NCBI GenBank assembly: GCA_046726315.1
Contig: JBKPAG010000002.1
Coordinates: 1 to 64,000, forward strand
DNA length: 64,000 nt
Source: JACVRX01 sp046726315
GTDB lineage: Bacteria; Actinomycetota; Actinomycetes; Jiangellales; Jiangellaceae
Reading direction: 5' to 3'
Shown here: in pieces, positions 54,391 through 62,652 of the stretch
Layout: every line of letters starts with the position of its first letter
How positions within the stretch are numbered: position 1 is the first letter of the stretch
Made by a program: the position numbers and the translations under genes
The notes under the pieces: generated by a model
What the model saw: the letters and a program-made list of their open reading frames with translations, nothing else
What the model was told of the DNA's origin: nothing
The model's database searches: none

Positions 54391-55184
54391 CCGACGGCCA
54401 CCTCGACGCCACCGAGCTGGCCGAGTACGACGAGGGACTGCTCAGCCCTCCTCGGGTGAGCCAGGTCGAATCCCATCTCGCGGAATGTACGAGCTGCACG
54501 GCGGTGCTCGGGCAACTCGGCCAGGTCCGAGCCCGCCTGGCCGACCTACCGGCAGAGATCACGATGCCGGCGGGCGTGGCCACGCGGATCGACGACGCGC
54601 TGGCGCACGAGCGCGCGCAGCCGGACCGCGAGGTCAAATCGGAACGCATGGCGACCGTTCACCCCATTCGTCGTCGGCTCCCCCGGCTGCTGGCGGCGGC
54701 GGCCACGGTTGCCGCGGTCGGGTTCGCCGGCTACGTCGTCGCAGTGTCCGGCGATGGCAACGACTCTGGTGATGCCGATACCAGCGCGGAAGGTGCGGCT
54801 GATGCAGGGAGCGGAGACGAGAGCGGCGCCGGGGGCAGCCTTGATGAACAAGCGACCGGAGGTCAGGCCGTGCCGGAGCCACCGCCAGCGCCGGACGAAC
54901 GGACCGCACTGACCGAGCAGATCCAGGCGGTCGCTTCCGCCGCTCTCACGTCCGGCAGCGGCGCGTCCGCTCCCCAGCGACTGGCCGACGACTGTGGTCT
55001 GGTCCTAGCCAGTGAACTCGGTGCCGAGTTGATCGGCGTTGCGGGCACCGATGTCGCGCAACCCGGAGCTGTGCTCGTTGTCGTCGAGTCTGACCAGCCG
55101 GGCGTGGCTGAGGGCTACGTCCTACCGGATTGCGGAGCGGGTGCGGCCGAGGCGCTGCGTCAGCTGACCGTACCTGTCGAATGA
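54387..55184 (+). CDS. Membrane anti-sigma factor with ZAS-type zinc motif
   Basis: A 265-residue protein. The cytosolic N-domain has H30-x3-C34-x2-C37 (HLAECTSC), the zinc-binding anti-sigma motif. A TM lies at about 94-115 (RLLAAAATVAAVGFAGYVVAV), then an acidic Gly/Ser linker and an extracytoplasmic domain with two cysteines (DDCGLVL, LPDCGAG). It would hold SigM inactive at the membrane, as RsmA does in Mycobacterium. The ATGA overlap with sigM keeps stoichiometry. Confidence 0.88.
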   Translation: MTDGHLDATELAEYDEGLLSPPRVSQVESHLAECTSCTAVLGQLGQVRARLADLPAEITMPAGVATRIDDALAHERAQPDREVKSERMATVHPIRRRLPRLLAAAATVAAVGFAGYVVAVSGDGNDSGDADTSAEGAADAGSGDESGAGGSLDEQATGGQAVPEPPPAPDERTALTEQIQAVASAALTSGSGASAPQRLADDCGLVLASELGAELIGVAGTDVAQPGAVLVVVESDQPGVAEGYVLPDCGAGAAEALRQLTVPVE

Positions 55185-55218
55185 CGGCTCGTCGGCGCCG
55201 GTCCGCCGCCCGCGTCTC

Positions 55219-55245
55219 GGGAATCGCAGCAGCCTAGGATCCGTT
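55219..55245 (+). promoter_or_regulatory. SigR/SigH-type promoter of trxBA
   Basis: GGGAAT at 55219-55224 and GTT at 55243-55245 are separated by exactly 18 bases, matching the SigR (Streptomyces) / SigH (Mycobacterium) consensus GGAAT-N18-GTT. Transcription would begin near 55252, at or after the upstream ATG of trxB (55251), so translation should start at TTG 55281. It implies induction by thiol oxidation. Confidence 0.75.
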
Positions 55246-55280
55246 GAAACATGCGACAACCTCAACGGAAGGTATCAGCG

Positions 55281-56264
55281 TTGACTGACGTCCGGAACGT
55301 CATCATCATCGGCTCCGGCCCCGCGGGGTACACCGCGGCGATTTACGCGGCCCGAGCTCGGCTCGAGCCGCTCGTCCTGGAGGGCTCGGTGAGCTGGGGC
55401 GGCGCGTTGATGAACACGACGGATGTCGAGAACTACCCCGGCTTCCGGGACGGCATCATGGGCCCGGCGCTCGTGGACGAGATGCGCGCGCAGGCCGAGC
55501 GGTTCGGCGCCGAGATCGTCACGGACGACGTCGAGACGGTTGACCTCGCTGGCGAGATAAAGATCGTCCGGGACGGTTCCGGCACCGAGTATCGGGCCCG
55601 GGCCGTGATACTCGCGATGGGTTCTCGCTACCGCGAGCTCGGGCTGCCGAACGAGCAGCGGCTCTCCGGCCATGGAGTGTCCTGGTGCGCGACCTGCGAC
55701 GGCTTCTTCTTCCGGGAGCAGGACATCGCGGTCGTCGGTGGTGGGGACTCCGCGATGGAGGAGGCGACCTTTCTGACCCGGTTCGCGCGGAAGGTATACG
55801 TGATCCACCGCCGCGACGAACTGCGCGCGTCGAAGGTCATGCAGGAGCGTGCCTTCGCCAACGACAAGATCGAGTTCATCTGGAATGCCGAGGTCGTCGA
55901 CATTCTCGGCGAGGACAAGGTCTCCGGCCTGATCCTGCGCGACACGATCACTCACGCCGAACGAGCCCTGAACGTCACCGGCCTGTTCGTCGCTATCGGC
56001 CATGAGCCTCGTTCGGAGCTGGTCGCGGGCCAGGTGCACCGAGACGAGAACGGCTACGTGATCGTCGACAACCCCACGACGCGAACGAATGTCATCGGCG
56101 TCTTCGCCGCCGGCGACCTCGTTGACCACATCTACCGGCAGGCGGTCACGGCCGCCGGTACCGGGTGCCAGGCCGCCCTGGATGCCGAGCGCTTCCTCGC
56201 CGCGTTCGAGGACACCGCGACCTTGGCCGAGCCCGCTGCCGAACTGGCGGCGGTCGATCACTGA
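55281..56264 (+). CDS. trxB: Thioredoxin reductase
   Basis: A 327-residue FAD/NADPH enzyme. The FAD loop GSGPAGYTAA is at 11-20, the redox pair C136-A-T-C139 in SWCATCDGFFF, the NADPH loop VVGGGDSAMEEA, and the C-terminal FAVAGDLVD-like motif reads FAAGDLVDHIYRQAVTAAGTG. It reduces thioredoxin with NADPH. The start is set at TTG 55281 (ribosome site GGAAGG, 8 bases upstream) because the promoter places the first ATG (55251) at the transcription start. TrxA follows by 25 bases. Confidence 0.95.
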   Translation: MTDVRNVIIIGSGPAGYTAAIYAARARLEPLVLEGSVSWGGALMNTTDVENYPGFRDGIMGPALVDEMRAQAERFGAEIVTDDVETVDLAGEIKIVRDGSGTEYRARAVILAMGSRYRELGLPNEQRLSGHGVSWCATCDGFFFREQDIAVVGGGDSAMEEATFLTRFARKVYVIHRRDELRASKVMQERAFANDKIEFIWNAEVVDILGEDKVSGLILRDTITHAERALNVTGLFVAIGHEPRSELVAGQVHRDENGYVIVDNPTTRTNVIGVFAAGDLVDHIYRQAVTAAGTGCQAALDAERFLAAFEDTATLAEPAAELAAVDH

Positions 56265-56289
56265 CCATCAACTCATCGGAAGGATCGCT

Positions 56290-56613
56290 GTGGGCGATAT
56301 CAAGCACGTCACCGACATCGACTTCGACCGGACCGTTCTGCAAAACGACAAACCGGTCCTGGTCGAATTCTGGGCCGAGTGGTGCGGCCCATGCCGAATG
56401 ATCGCCCCGGTTCTGGAAGAGATTGCCGTCACGCAGAACAAGCTCGACATCGTCAAACTCAACGTCGACGAGAACCCGGAGACGGCAGCTGCCTACCGCA
56501 TAACCTCCATTCCGGCGTTGAATGTCTTCTCCGCCGGGCAGGTCGTCAAACAGATCATCGGCGCCAAGCCCAAGGCTGCCCTGCTACGCGACCTCGAGGA
56601 CTACACCTCCTGA
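56290..56613 (+). CDS. trxA: Thioredoxin
   Basis: A 107-residue thioredoxin with the active-site WCGPC at 31-35 and the cis-Pro in SIPALNVF. It is reduced by the upstream trxB product and passes electrons to ribonucleotide reductase, peroxiredoxins and others. The start is GTG at 56290 with GGAAGG upstream. It is cotranscribed with trxB. Confidence 0.96.
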   Translation: MGDIKHVTDIDFDRTVLQNDKPVLVEFWAEWCGPCRMIAPVLEEIAVTQNKLDIVKLNVDENPETAAAYRITSIPALNVFSAGQVVKQIIGAKPKAALLRDLEDYTS

Positions 56614-56692
56614 CCTGACGGCGGCCCAGCGACAAGCAAGCCGCAGGTACGATCGCCGGAAGCTCATCCTGCGAGAGGGACGGCGCCGACCG

Positions 56693-57838
56693 ATGACCCC
56701 CCAGCGTTACCGGCTCGGCGACACTGGCCCGGCTGTCGCGGAGATTCGGGCGAAGCTCTATCAGCTCGGCTTGCTCGACGACCGTGGTTCGGACGTGTTC
56801 GACGACGACGTCTACCGCGCGGTCTTGCTGTTCCAGCAGGACCGCGGTCTTTCGGCGGATGGTGTCGTCGGCGCTACCACGTACCGGGTGCTCGACGAGG
56901 CCCGGTGGCGGCTGGGTGATCGTCTGCTGTCCTATGTGGTGGCGAACCCACAGGCGGGTGACGACGTGCTGAGTCTGCAACGGCGCCTATCGGAACTCGG
57001 CTTCGAGGTCGGCCGGGTCGACGGCGTGTTCGGTCCGCGGACCGGTGAGGCACTTCGTGAATTCCAGCGCAACGTTGGCCTTCCGGCGGACGGCACGTGC
57101 GGGCCCGGCACGTTCAAGGCTCTTGCCCGGCTCGCGCCGATCGTGACCGGTGGCCGACCGGACAGCCTGCGGGCGCGCGAAGCGTTGCGGCAGGCGGGCA
57201 CCCGGCTGTCCGGAAAAGTCGTCGTCGTCGACCCCGGCCACGGTGGGCCAGACCGAGGAAACATCGGTCATGGGCTCGAGGAAGCCACGATCGTCGAAGA
57301 CCTTGCGGCCCGCATCGAAGGTCGACTGGGCGCCACAGGGGTCCAGGCCTACCTGACCCGTGGCGTGGTGCTCAGCGAAGAGCTCGAGGAGTACACCCGA
57401 GCCCATTTCGCCAACGAAGCGAACGCCAACCTGGTGATCTCGTTGCACGTCGACGCCCATCCGAACCCCGCTGCCAGCGGTGTTGCCACCTACTTTTATG
57501 GCAGCGATCGTCCCGAAAGCGACCGACCAGGGGTGAACAGCGTCATCGGGGAGACGTTCGCAGGGTTGATTCAGCGCGAGATCGTTGCCCGCACCGACCT
57601 GGTTGACTGCCGAAGCCATGCGAAGACATGGGACCTGCTGCGGCACACCCGAATGGCGGCCGTTCGAGTCGAACTCGGCTACGTCACCAACGGACGCGAT
57701 GCCGAACGGCTCGCAGACCCCGCATTCCGCGATGTCGTCGCCGAAGCCATCGTCGTCGCGGTGCAGCGGGTCTACCTTCCCTCTCACGAGGACGCGCAGA
57801 CCGGCGCGCTACGCCTGCGTGATCTGGCCGGCGCCTGA
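56693..57838 (+). CDS. cwlM: N-acetylmuramoyl-L-alanine amidase-like protein CwlM
   Basis: A 381-residue protein. Two PG_binding_1 helical repeats come first (YRLGDTGPAVAEIRAKLYQLGLL and DDVLSLQRRLSELGFEVGRVDGVFGPRT). An Amidase_3 domain follows with zinc-ligand regions VVVDPGHGGPDRG, LEEATIVEDL and ISLHVDAH. There is no signal peptide, as in Mycobacterium CwlM, which works inside the cell: after phosphorylation by PknB it activates MurA. The same role is likely. The ATG at 56693 follows a GA-rich ribosome site. Confidence 0.92.
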   Translation: MTPQRYRLGDTGPAVAEIRAKLYQLGLLDDRGSDVFDDDVYRAVLLFQQDRGLSADGVVGATTYRVLDEARWRLGDRLLSYVVANPQAGDDVLSLQRRLSELGFEVGRVDGVFGPRTGEALREFQRNVGLPADGTCGPGTFKALARLAPIVTGGRPDSLRAREALRQAGTRLSGKVVVVDPGHGGPDRGNIGHGLEEATIVEDLAARIEGRLGATGVQAYLTRGVVLSEELEEYTRAHFANEANANLVISLHVDAHPNPAASGVATYFYGSDRPESDRPGVNSVIGETFAGLIQREIVARTDLVDCRSHAKTWDLLRHTRMAAVRVELGYVTNGRDAERLADPAFRDVVAEAIVVAVQRVYLPSHEDAQTGALRLRDLAGA

Positions 57839-57906
57839 GGTTCGCTCCGTGCGGCCACTACGATGCGTTATCGGGCGATCGCCTGGCTGCACTTCGGGAG
57901 GCCATC

Positions 57907-58532
57907 GTGCACGCCGCTGGCCGGCGGTTGACCACTCTCACCCTTGACAACCTCGGCGACCTTCCTCAGCCGTGCCGGTCCTGCGTGAGCTGGGACTGGA
58001 TCCAGTCGCGGCTGCGCGCGCCAGCCAGGCAGGAGACGCAGCGCTGGAGAAAGAAGCGTGGGTGTCGGCCGTGCTGCTGGAGTGGGGCAGCTGCGGAGTC
58101 CTGGCCTACGTCGGAGAGACGCCGGTGGGCCACATTCTGTATGCGCCTCCGATGATGGTCCCTCGGGCGGACACGTTTCCCACCAGTCCAGTGAGCCCCG
58201 ACGCGGTGCTGCTGATGACTGCCTTCATCAGGCCGGAGCGGCAGGGCAGCGGCATGGGACGCGCACTGGTTCAGGCCGCAGCACGCGATCTGATCCAGCG
58301 AGGGGTTCGTGCGATCGAGGCGTTCGGTGACGCGAAATGGGAACGGCCCGCCTGTGTCCTGCCGGCGGACTACCTGGCTGCAATCGGTTTCGAGACAGTC
58401 CGGCCACACCACCATTGGCCACGGTTGCGTCTCGATCTGCGCTCGAGCCTCGGCTGGCGTGAGGACGTCGAAGTTGCCGTCGAGCGCATCTTCGGCTCGG
58501 TCGTCCGCGAGCCAGTTCTACGGCCTGTTTAG
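57907..58532 (+). pseudogene. GNAT acetyltransferase with one-base frameshift
   Basis: GTG 57907, preceded by GGGAGG, begins VHAAGRRLTTLTLDNLGDLPQPCRSCVSW, the usual N-terminus of a GNAT family found next to cwlM. At about 57990 the frame should read ELDPVAAARA but needs one extra base; the rest (DPVAAARASQAGDAALEKEAWVSAVLLEWGSCG to the end) is open in the next frame, where an ATG-free start at 57972 was also possible. With one base added the gene is 209 codons. The acetyl-CoA loop RPERQGSGMGRALV is intact. Either a real one-base deletion or an assembly error. Confidence 0.75.
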
Positions 58533-59714
58533 CTCGCCCCTTGGGTTGCCTTTGCACCTGATCCCGCACCGGGCGACTTCGCCGCGATCAATGTCCGGGT
58601 CAGGCCCCGAGCTCCGATCAGTCGCAGCAGATTCCGGATCGTGAAGTACTTCCGCATCGGCACGATGCCGGCAAACACGCCGAGGAACCGGTCGACCTCT
58701 TCCTGCCGGCCACCGAGGGAGTCGAGCAGCAGTCGTATCCGTGGATCCAGCTGCAGTGCCGCCAGGGCGAGAGTGAATTGGAACATGGGCCGTCGCTCCG
58801 CGTCTCGATGGCGCCGGCAGCCCTGCAGGGCCGCCGCCAACGGCACACTGCCACCCAGTCCATCGATTACGGCGGCGGAGAGCCGCTCGGCGTCGACGAA
58901 CGCGTTGCCTATCCCCTGCGCAGTGATCGGGTCCATCACCACACCGGCATCAGCGACCAGGGCCCAGCCGGGTCCATGCGGTACCCGTAGGTGATTGGGC
59001 AGGTCTGGAGTGGTTCGGGTGCGTTCTGCCGGTTGGCCGCTGCGCACCCGCTCGCCTAGGTCCCCGAATCGGTCCAGCGTTCGGAGGTAGTCCCTTCGAT
59101 ATCGGCCCGGAAGTTCGAAACTCGGCGATGGGGGCTGCTACGTACACCATGGTTAGGTCGTCGTTCGTCGGAAATACGGCAGCGGCTCCACCAGGACGGT
59201 GGTGCAGTTCACCGACATCGACGGGGACTCCGGACCAGTAACTATAGGACCCCATCGTCATCGCCGGCTGCCGTCGGCTGTAGCGCGCGGACACCCCATC
59301 TGCGCCAGCGAGTGCTTACCGTCCGCACCCACGACGAGGGAAGCGAAGTCTGTGACAACGGCTCGGCCGCTGTCGCGGCCGCGAACGCCGGCCACGCGAC
59401 CGCCGGTCCAGACCAGTTCGTCGACATGGAACGCCTCGCGAATCTCGGCGCCGAAAGCGCGGGCCGCGTCGACCAGGATGGCCTTTGTCGAGCAGGCCCC
59501 AGCGTCGCAAGCACGCCACAGCAGGCACCTGCACCTGATGCGTCGATCGTGTATCGCTCGGAAACCTGGCCCGATCGACGACCAGCACGGCCATGCCCTG
59601 TCTGGCGAGCAACATCGCCGTCGAGGCGCCGGCTGCCCGGGCACCGACGACGATCACGTCATACACCGCTGCTCCAATCGTCGCTGCGTCCGGGATGCCA
59701 ACAACTGTTGGCAT
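58529..59714 (-). pseudogene. FAD-dependent oxidoreductase/monooxygenase, multiply frameshifted
   Basis: From 59714 the frame encodes the FAD-binding start YDVIVVGARAAGASTAMLLARQGMAVLVVDR and LRRWGLLDK. It then changes frame to ILVDAARAFGAEIREAFHVDEL and VVGADGKHS, changes back for MTMGSYSYWSGVPVDV, and changes again near 59118 for RYRRDYLRTLDRFGDLGERV through GWALVADAGVVMDPITAQGIGNAF to the stop. A stretch of about 50 residues is missing after LLDK. At least three frameshifts plus a deletion mean it is dead unless the assembly is at fault. It is divergent from tetR and shares its operators. Confidence 0.8.
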
Positions 59715-59778
59715 CTCAGATTGGTTTCACCCGATGAACGAAGTCAACGTGTGTTGGCACTTAGTCAACGCTTGTTGG
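59694..59778. promoter_or_regulatory. Three matching TetR operators
   Basis: Three copies of CAAC-N4-GTTG occur at 59699-59710, 59745-59756 and 59766-59777. The first lies in a perfect 10-bp inverted repeat GATGCCAACA-AC-TGTTGGCATC (59694-59715) over the monooxygenase start. The other two share AGTCAACG-NN-TGTTGG and are 21 bp apart, two helical turns. They lie just upstream of tetR. Confidence 0.75.
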
Positions 59779-59792
59779 TCTACGGTGATGCC

Positions 59793-60377
59793 GTGACCAC
59801 CGGGCGGAAGCCTCGTCGTTCGGACCTGACCCGGGCCGAGATCATGCGCGCGGCTCAGGCGCGGTTCGCCGCCGACGGCTACCAGCGGGCGACCATCCGC
59901 GCGATCGCCGCAGACGCCAACATCGACCCATCGATGGTCATGCGTTACTACGGCACCAAGGCCCGGCTGTTCGCCGCTGCAGTCGATATCGACCTGCGGC
60001 TGCCGGATCTGGCCACGATCCCGAGACGACGCATGGGCGAAGCCTTGGTCGCTCACTTTCTGGCCCGCTGGGAAGGCGATCCCGCCGACGATGCACTGCT
60101 CATCCTGCTCCGCTCGGCGGCAACCGATGACGCAGCAGCAGAGCGCATGCGGACAATCGTTCGTCACCAGCTCGCGCCAGCCATCAACAGAGTTGTCGCC
60201 AACCCGGCCGAGGCAGCCCGGCGAGCCGGACTCGTCGCCACGCAGATGCTCGGTCTGGCCTTGTGTCGCCACGTCCTTCGACTACCGCCGGTAGCGTCGC
60301 TCAGGGCTGACGCCGTTGTGGCTGCGATTGGACCAACGATCCAGCGGTATCTGACCGGCCACGCCAGGCGATTCTGA
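59793..60377 (+). CDS. TetR-family transcriptional repressor
   Basis: A 194-residue repressor. The N-terminal HTH is DLTRAEIMRAAQARFAADGYQRATIRAIAADANIDPSMVMRYYGTKARLF. The C-terminal domain resembles TetR_C_17-like actinobacterial regulators (LVATQMLGLALCRHVLRLPP). The GTG at 59793 is used; the long upstream frame is a shadow of the divergent pseudogene. It probably represses itself and the divergent FAD oxidoreductase through the operators between them; the ligand would be that enzyme's substrate or a drug. Confidence 0.92.
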   Translation: MTTGRKPRRSDLTRAEIMRAAQARFAADGYQRATIRAIAADANIDPSMVMRYYGTKARLFAAAVDIDLRLPDLATIPRRRMGEALVAHFLARWEGDPADDALLILLRSAATDDAAAERMRTIVRHQLAPAINRVVANPAEAARRAGLVATQMLGLALCRHVLRLPPVASLRADAVVAAIGPTIQRYLTGHARRF

Positions 60378-60381
60378 CTCA

Positions 60382-60399
60382 GCCCGGCTTTCGCCGGGC
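60382..60399. terminator. Bidirectional terminator between tetR and parB
   Basis: GCCCGGC (60382-60388) pairs with GCCGGGC (60393-60399) around a TTTC loop, in the 25-bp gap between the convergent stops. Confidence 0.8.
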
Positions 60400-60402
60400 G
60401 CA

Positions 60403-61458
60403 TCAGGTCCAGTTAGCCCGGGACAGCTCGAGTCGACTGGTTGCCACGGGGTCTGGCGTGATGGAGCTGACGATACGTTCCAGGTCATCGAGGCTGGCGA
60501 ACTCGATGATGACCTTGCCTTTTCGTCGGCCCAGGTCGACCTTGACCCTGGTGTCCAGGCACTCGGAGAGGGTGGCGGCGATATCAGCGAGTCGAGGGGC
60601 CACTGGCCGGCCAGCATGCGACCGGCGAGCCCTTGGGGCCGTGTCTGAGCCGACCGCGACGATCTCTTCGACCGATCGGACGCTGAGCCCTTCGGCGACG
60701 ATGCGTGTGGCCAGCTGCTCCTGGGTCGCGACGTCGGTCAGGGCGAGGAGAGCCCGAGCATGCCCGGCGGACAGGACGCCTGCTGCGACCCTGCGTTGAA
60801 CGGCGGGCGGCAGTTTGAGCAGCCGCAGTGTGTTGGAGATCTGCGGCCTGGACCGGCGGATCCGGGTCGCGAGCTCGTCGTGCGTGCAACCGAAGTCATC
60901 GAGCAGTTGCTGATACGCCGCCGCTTCCTCGAGTGGGTTGAGATTGGTGCGGTGCAGGTTCTCCAGCAACGCGTCCCTGAGCATGGCGTCATCGCGGGTT
61001 TGGCGCACGATGGCCGGGACTGCCACTAGGCCTGCCTGGATGGCTGCCCGCCACCGGCGCTCGCCCACGACCAACTCGAACCGCCCTGCTGCCACGGCCC
61101 GCACCACAATCGGTTGCAGCAACCCGACTGCACGGATGGACTCGGCGAGTTCGGACATTGCGTCCTCGTCGAAGACCGCACGCGGCTGCCGCGGGTTCGC
61201 GGTGATCGCCTCGACTGGGATCTCGGTGAAGTACGCGCCCGTCACCGGTACGAGCTCGTCGATACCCGCGTCGTCACTTGTCAGATCGCCGCCACCAGTC
61301 GCCTGCGTTTCACGTGCAACGTCTGCACCGTCGTCAGCGGGGGCCGTTTCGTCGGAACCGGCGATGAACACATTCACGGGCGTTTGGCGGTCCCGGCTGG
61401 TACTGGTCGGGATCAGGGCTCCGAGCCCCCGACCGAGACCGCGTCGACGCTCGCTCAC
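60403..61458 (-). CDS. parB: Chromosome-partitioning protein ParB
   Basis: A 351-residue CTPase clamp. The N-terminal ParA-activating segment is RRRGLGRGLGALIP. The ParB/Srx CTP-binding core has NPRQPRAVFDEDAMSELAESI, VGERRWRAA and ENLHRTNLNPLEEAAAY. The parS-binding HTH is HDELATRIRRSRPQISNTLRLL. The C-terminal dimer domain is VKVDLGRRKGKVIIEFASLDDLERI. It loads on parS and spreads to form the segregation complex. GTG 61458 directly abuts the parA stop. Confidence 0.97.
   Translation of the reverse strand: MSERRRGLGRGLGALIPTSTSRDRQTPVNVFIAGSDETAPADDGADVARETQATGGGDLTSDDAGIDELVPVTGAYFTEIPVEAITANPRQPRAVFDEDAMSELAESIRAVGLLQPIVVRAVAAGRFELVVGERRWRAAIQAGLVAVPAIVRQTRDDAMLRDALLENLHRTNLNPLEEAAAYQQLLDDFGCTHDELATRIRRSRPQISNTLRLLKLPPAVQRRVAAGVLSAGHARALLALTDVATQEQLATRIVAEGLSVRSVEEIVAVGSDTAPRARRSHAGRPVAPRLADIAATLSECLDTRVKVDLGRRKGKVIIEFASLDDLERIVSSITPDPVATSRLELSRANWT
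61307..61320. promoter_or_regulatory. Near-parS site inside parB
   Basis: GTTTCACGTGCAAC matches the parS core GTTTCACGTGAAAC at 13 of 14 positions. It lies in the coding sequence of the ParB N-terminal linker. parS sites inside or beside parAB are common; weak binding is plausible. Confidence 0.5.
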
Positions 61459-62652
61459 TCACCCTCCTCTCGTCGGTCCGGCCGGTGCAGCGCCGCGCTC
61501 AGCCATCTCGCGGGCCGCCTCGAGGTATGACAGCGCGGCGGTCGAGCCTGGGTCGTACGTCATCACCGTCTGGCCATAACTGGGCGCTTCACTGACCCGA
61601 ACAGAACGCGGAATGGCGGTCCGCAGCACCGTATCGCCGAAGTGCCGCCGAACCTCGTCCGCGACCTGGGCGGCCAGCCGAGTTCGCCCGTCGTACATTG
61701 TCAGCAAGATCGTGGTCACGGCCAGTGACGGGTTGAGGTGAGCCCGTACCAGATCGATGTTCCTGAGCAGCTGGCTCAGCCCTTCCAGGGCGTAGTACTC
61801 GCACTGGATCGGGATCAGCACCTCGTCACCGCCGACCAATGCGTTGACGGTGAGCAGACCCAGCGACGGCGGGCAGTCGATCAGGACGTAGTCGAAGCTG
61901 CTGCCCTCGTCGAATCCGGCCAGGTAGGCCGCCAAGGCCTTCTGCAGCCGCGACTCCCGGGCGACCACGGACACCAACTCGATCTCGGCGCCGGCGAGGT
62001 CGATCGTTGCCGGTACGCAGGACAGCCGCTCGATGCCATCGACGCGCGCGACGACCTCTGCCATCGCCATCCCGTCGATCAGCACGTCGTAGACACTGGG
62101 GATGTCGGCATGGTGGTCGATCCCGAGCGCCGTGGATGCGTTCCCTTGCGGGTCGAGGTCGATGACCAACACCCGAAGCCCATGCAGGGCGAGCGCGGCA
62201 GCAAGATTCACCGCTGTCGTCGTCTTGCCCACGCCACCCTTCTGGTTGGCCACGACCATGATTCGAGTCGACGCCGGCGCGGGCAACGGCAATCGGCGAC
62301 GATCCACGGCTCGTACTGCTGCCGCGGCTTGTTGCGCGATGGGCGGGTCCTGCCCGAAGTCGTTCAACGTCCGGGCAGCCGTGGCGATCTCGGTCGCTGT
62401 GACGTGCGGCGCCCTGCGAACTGCTGGTGAGGTGATCACCGCGTCGGCTATGACCCGGTCCGTCGTGGTGCTTGCCGCTGACGTAGTGCCGATCGCATGC
62501 GTCGAGGCATCGCTCTGGACGGCATCTCGCCGGTCGTCTGGCCAGCCAAGGTTCGTGCCTGCGCCGTCGCGGTCTTCTGCTCCGGGACCGTTTCCGCCGG
62601 CGGACTCAGACTCGGGCCAACCCAGCCCGGAGTGCGTCGCGGACACGGTCAT
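61459..62652 (-). CDS. parA: Chromosome-partitioning ATPase ParA
   Basis: A 397-residue Walker-type ATPase. A long N-terminal extension of about 125 disordered, then helical residues precedes VVANQKGGVGKTTTAVNLAAALA (deviant Walker A KGGVGKTT), VIDLDPQGNAST and DYVLIDCPPSLGLLTVNAL. It binds DNA as a dimer and is stimulated by ParB to segregate origins. ATG 62652 overlaps rsmG by ATGA. The extended N-terminus is typical of actinobacterial ParA. Confidence 0.97.
   Translation of the reverse strand: MTVSATHSGLGWPESESAGGNGPGAEDRDGAGTNLGWPDDRRDAVQSDASTHAIGTTSAASTTTDRVIADAVITSPAVRRAPHVTATEIATAARTLNDFGQDPPIAQQAAAAVRAVDRRRLPLPAPASTRIMVVANQKGGVGKTTTAVNLAAALALHGLRVLVIDLDPQGNASTALGIDHHADIPSVYDVLIDGMAMAEVVARVDGIERLSCVPATIDLAGAEIELVSVVARESRLQKALAAYLAGFDEGSSFDYVLIDCPPSLGLLTVNALVGGDEVLIPIQCEYYALEGLSQLLRNIDLVRAHLNPSLAVTTILLTMYDGRTRLAAQVADEVRRHFGDTVLRTAIPRSVRVSEAPSYGQTVMTYDPGSTAALSYLEAAREMAERGAAPAGPTRGG

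Noticed and set aside
59199..59792. Long N-terminal extension of TetR
   Set aside because: It is antisense to the monooxygenase remnant and covers the operators; the HTH begins right after GTG 59793.
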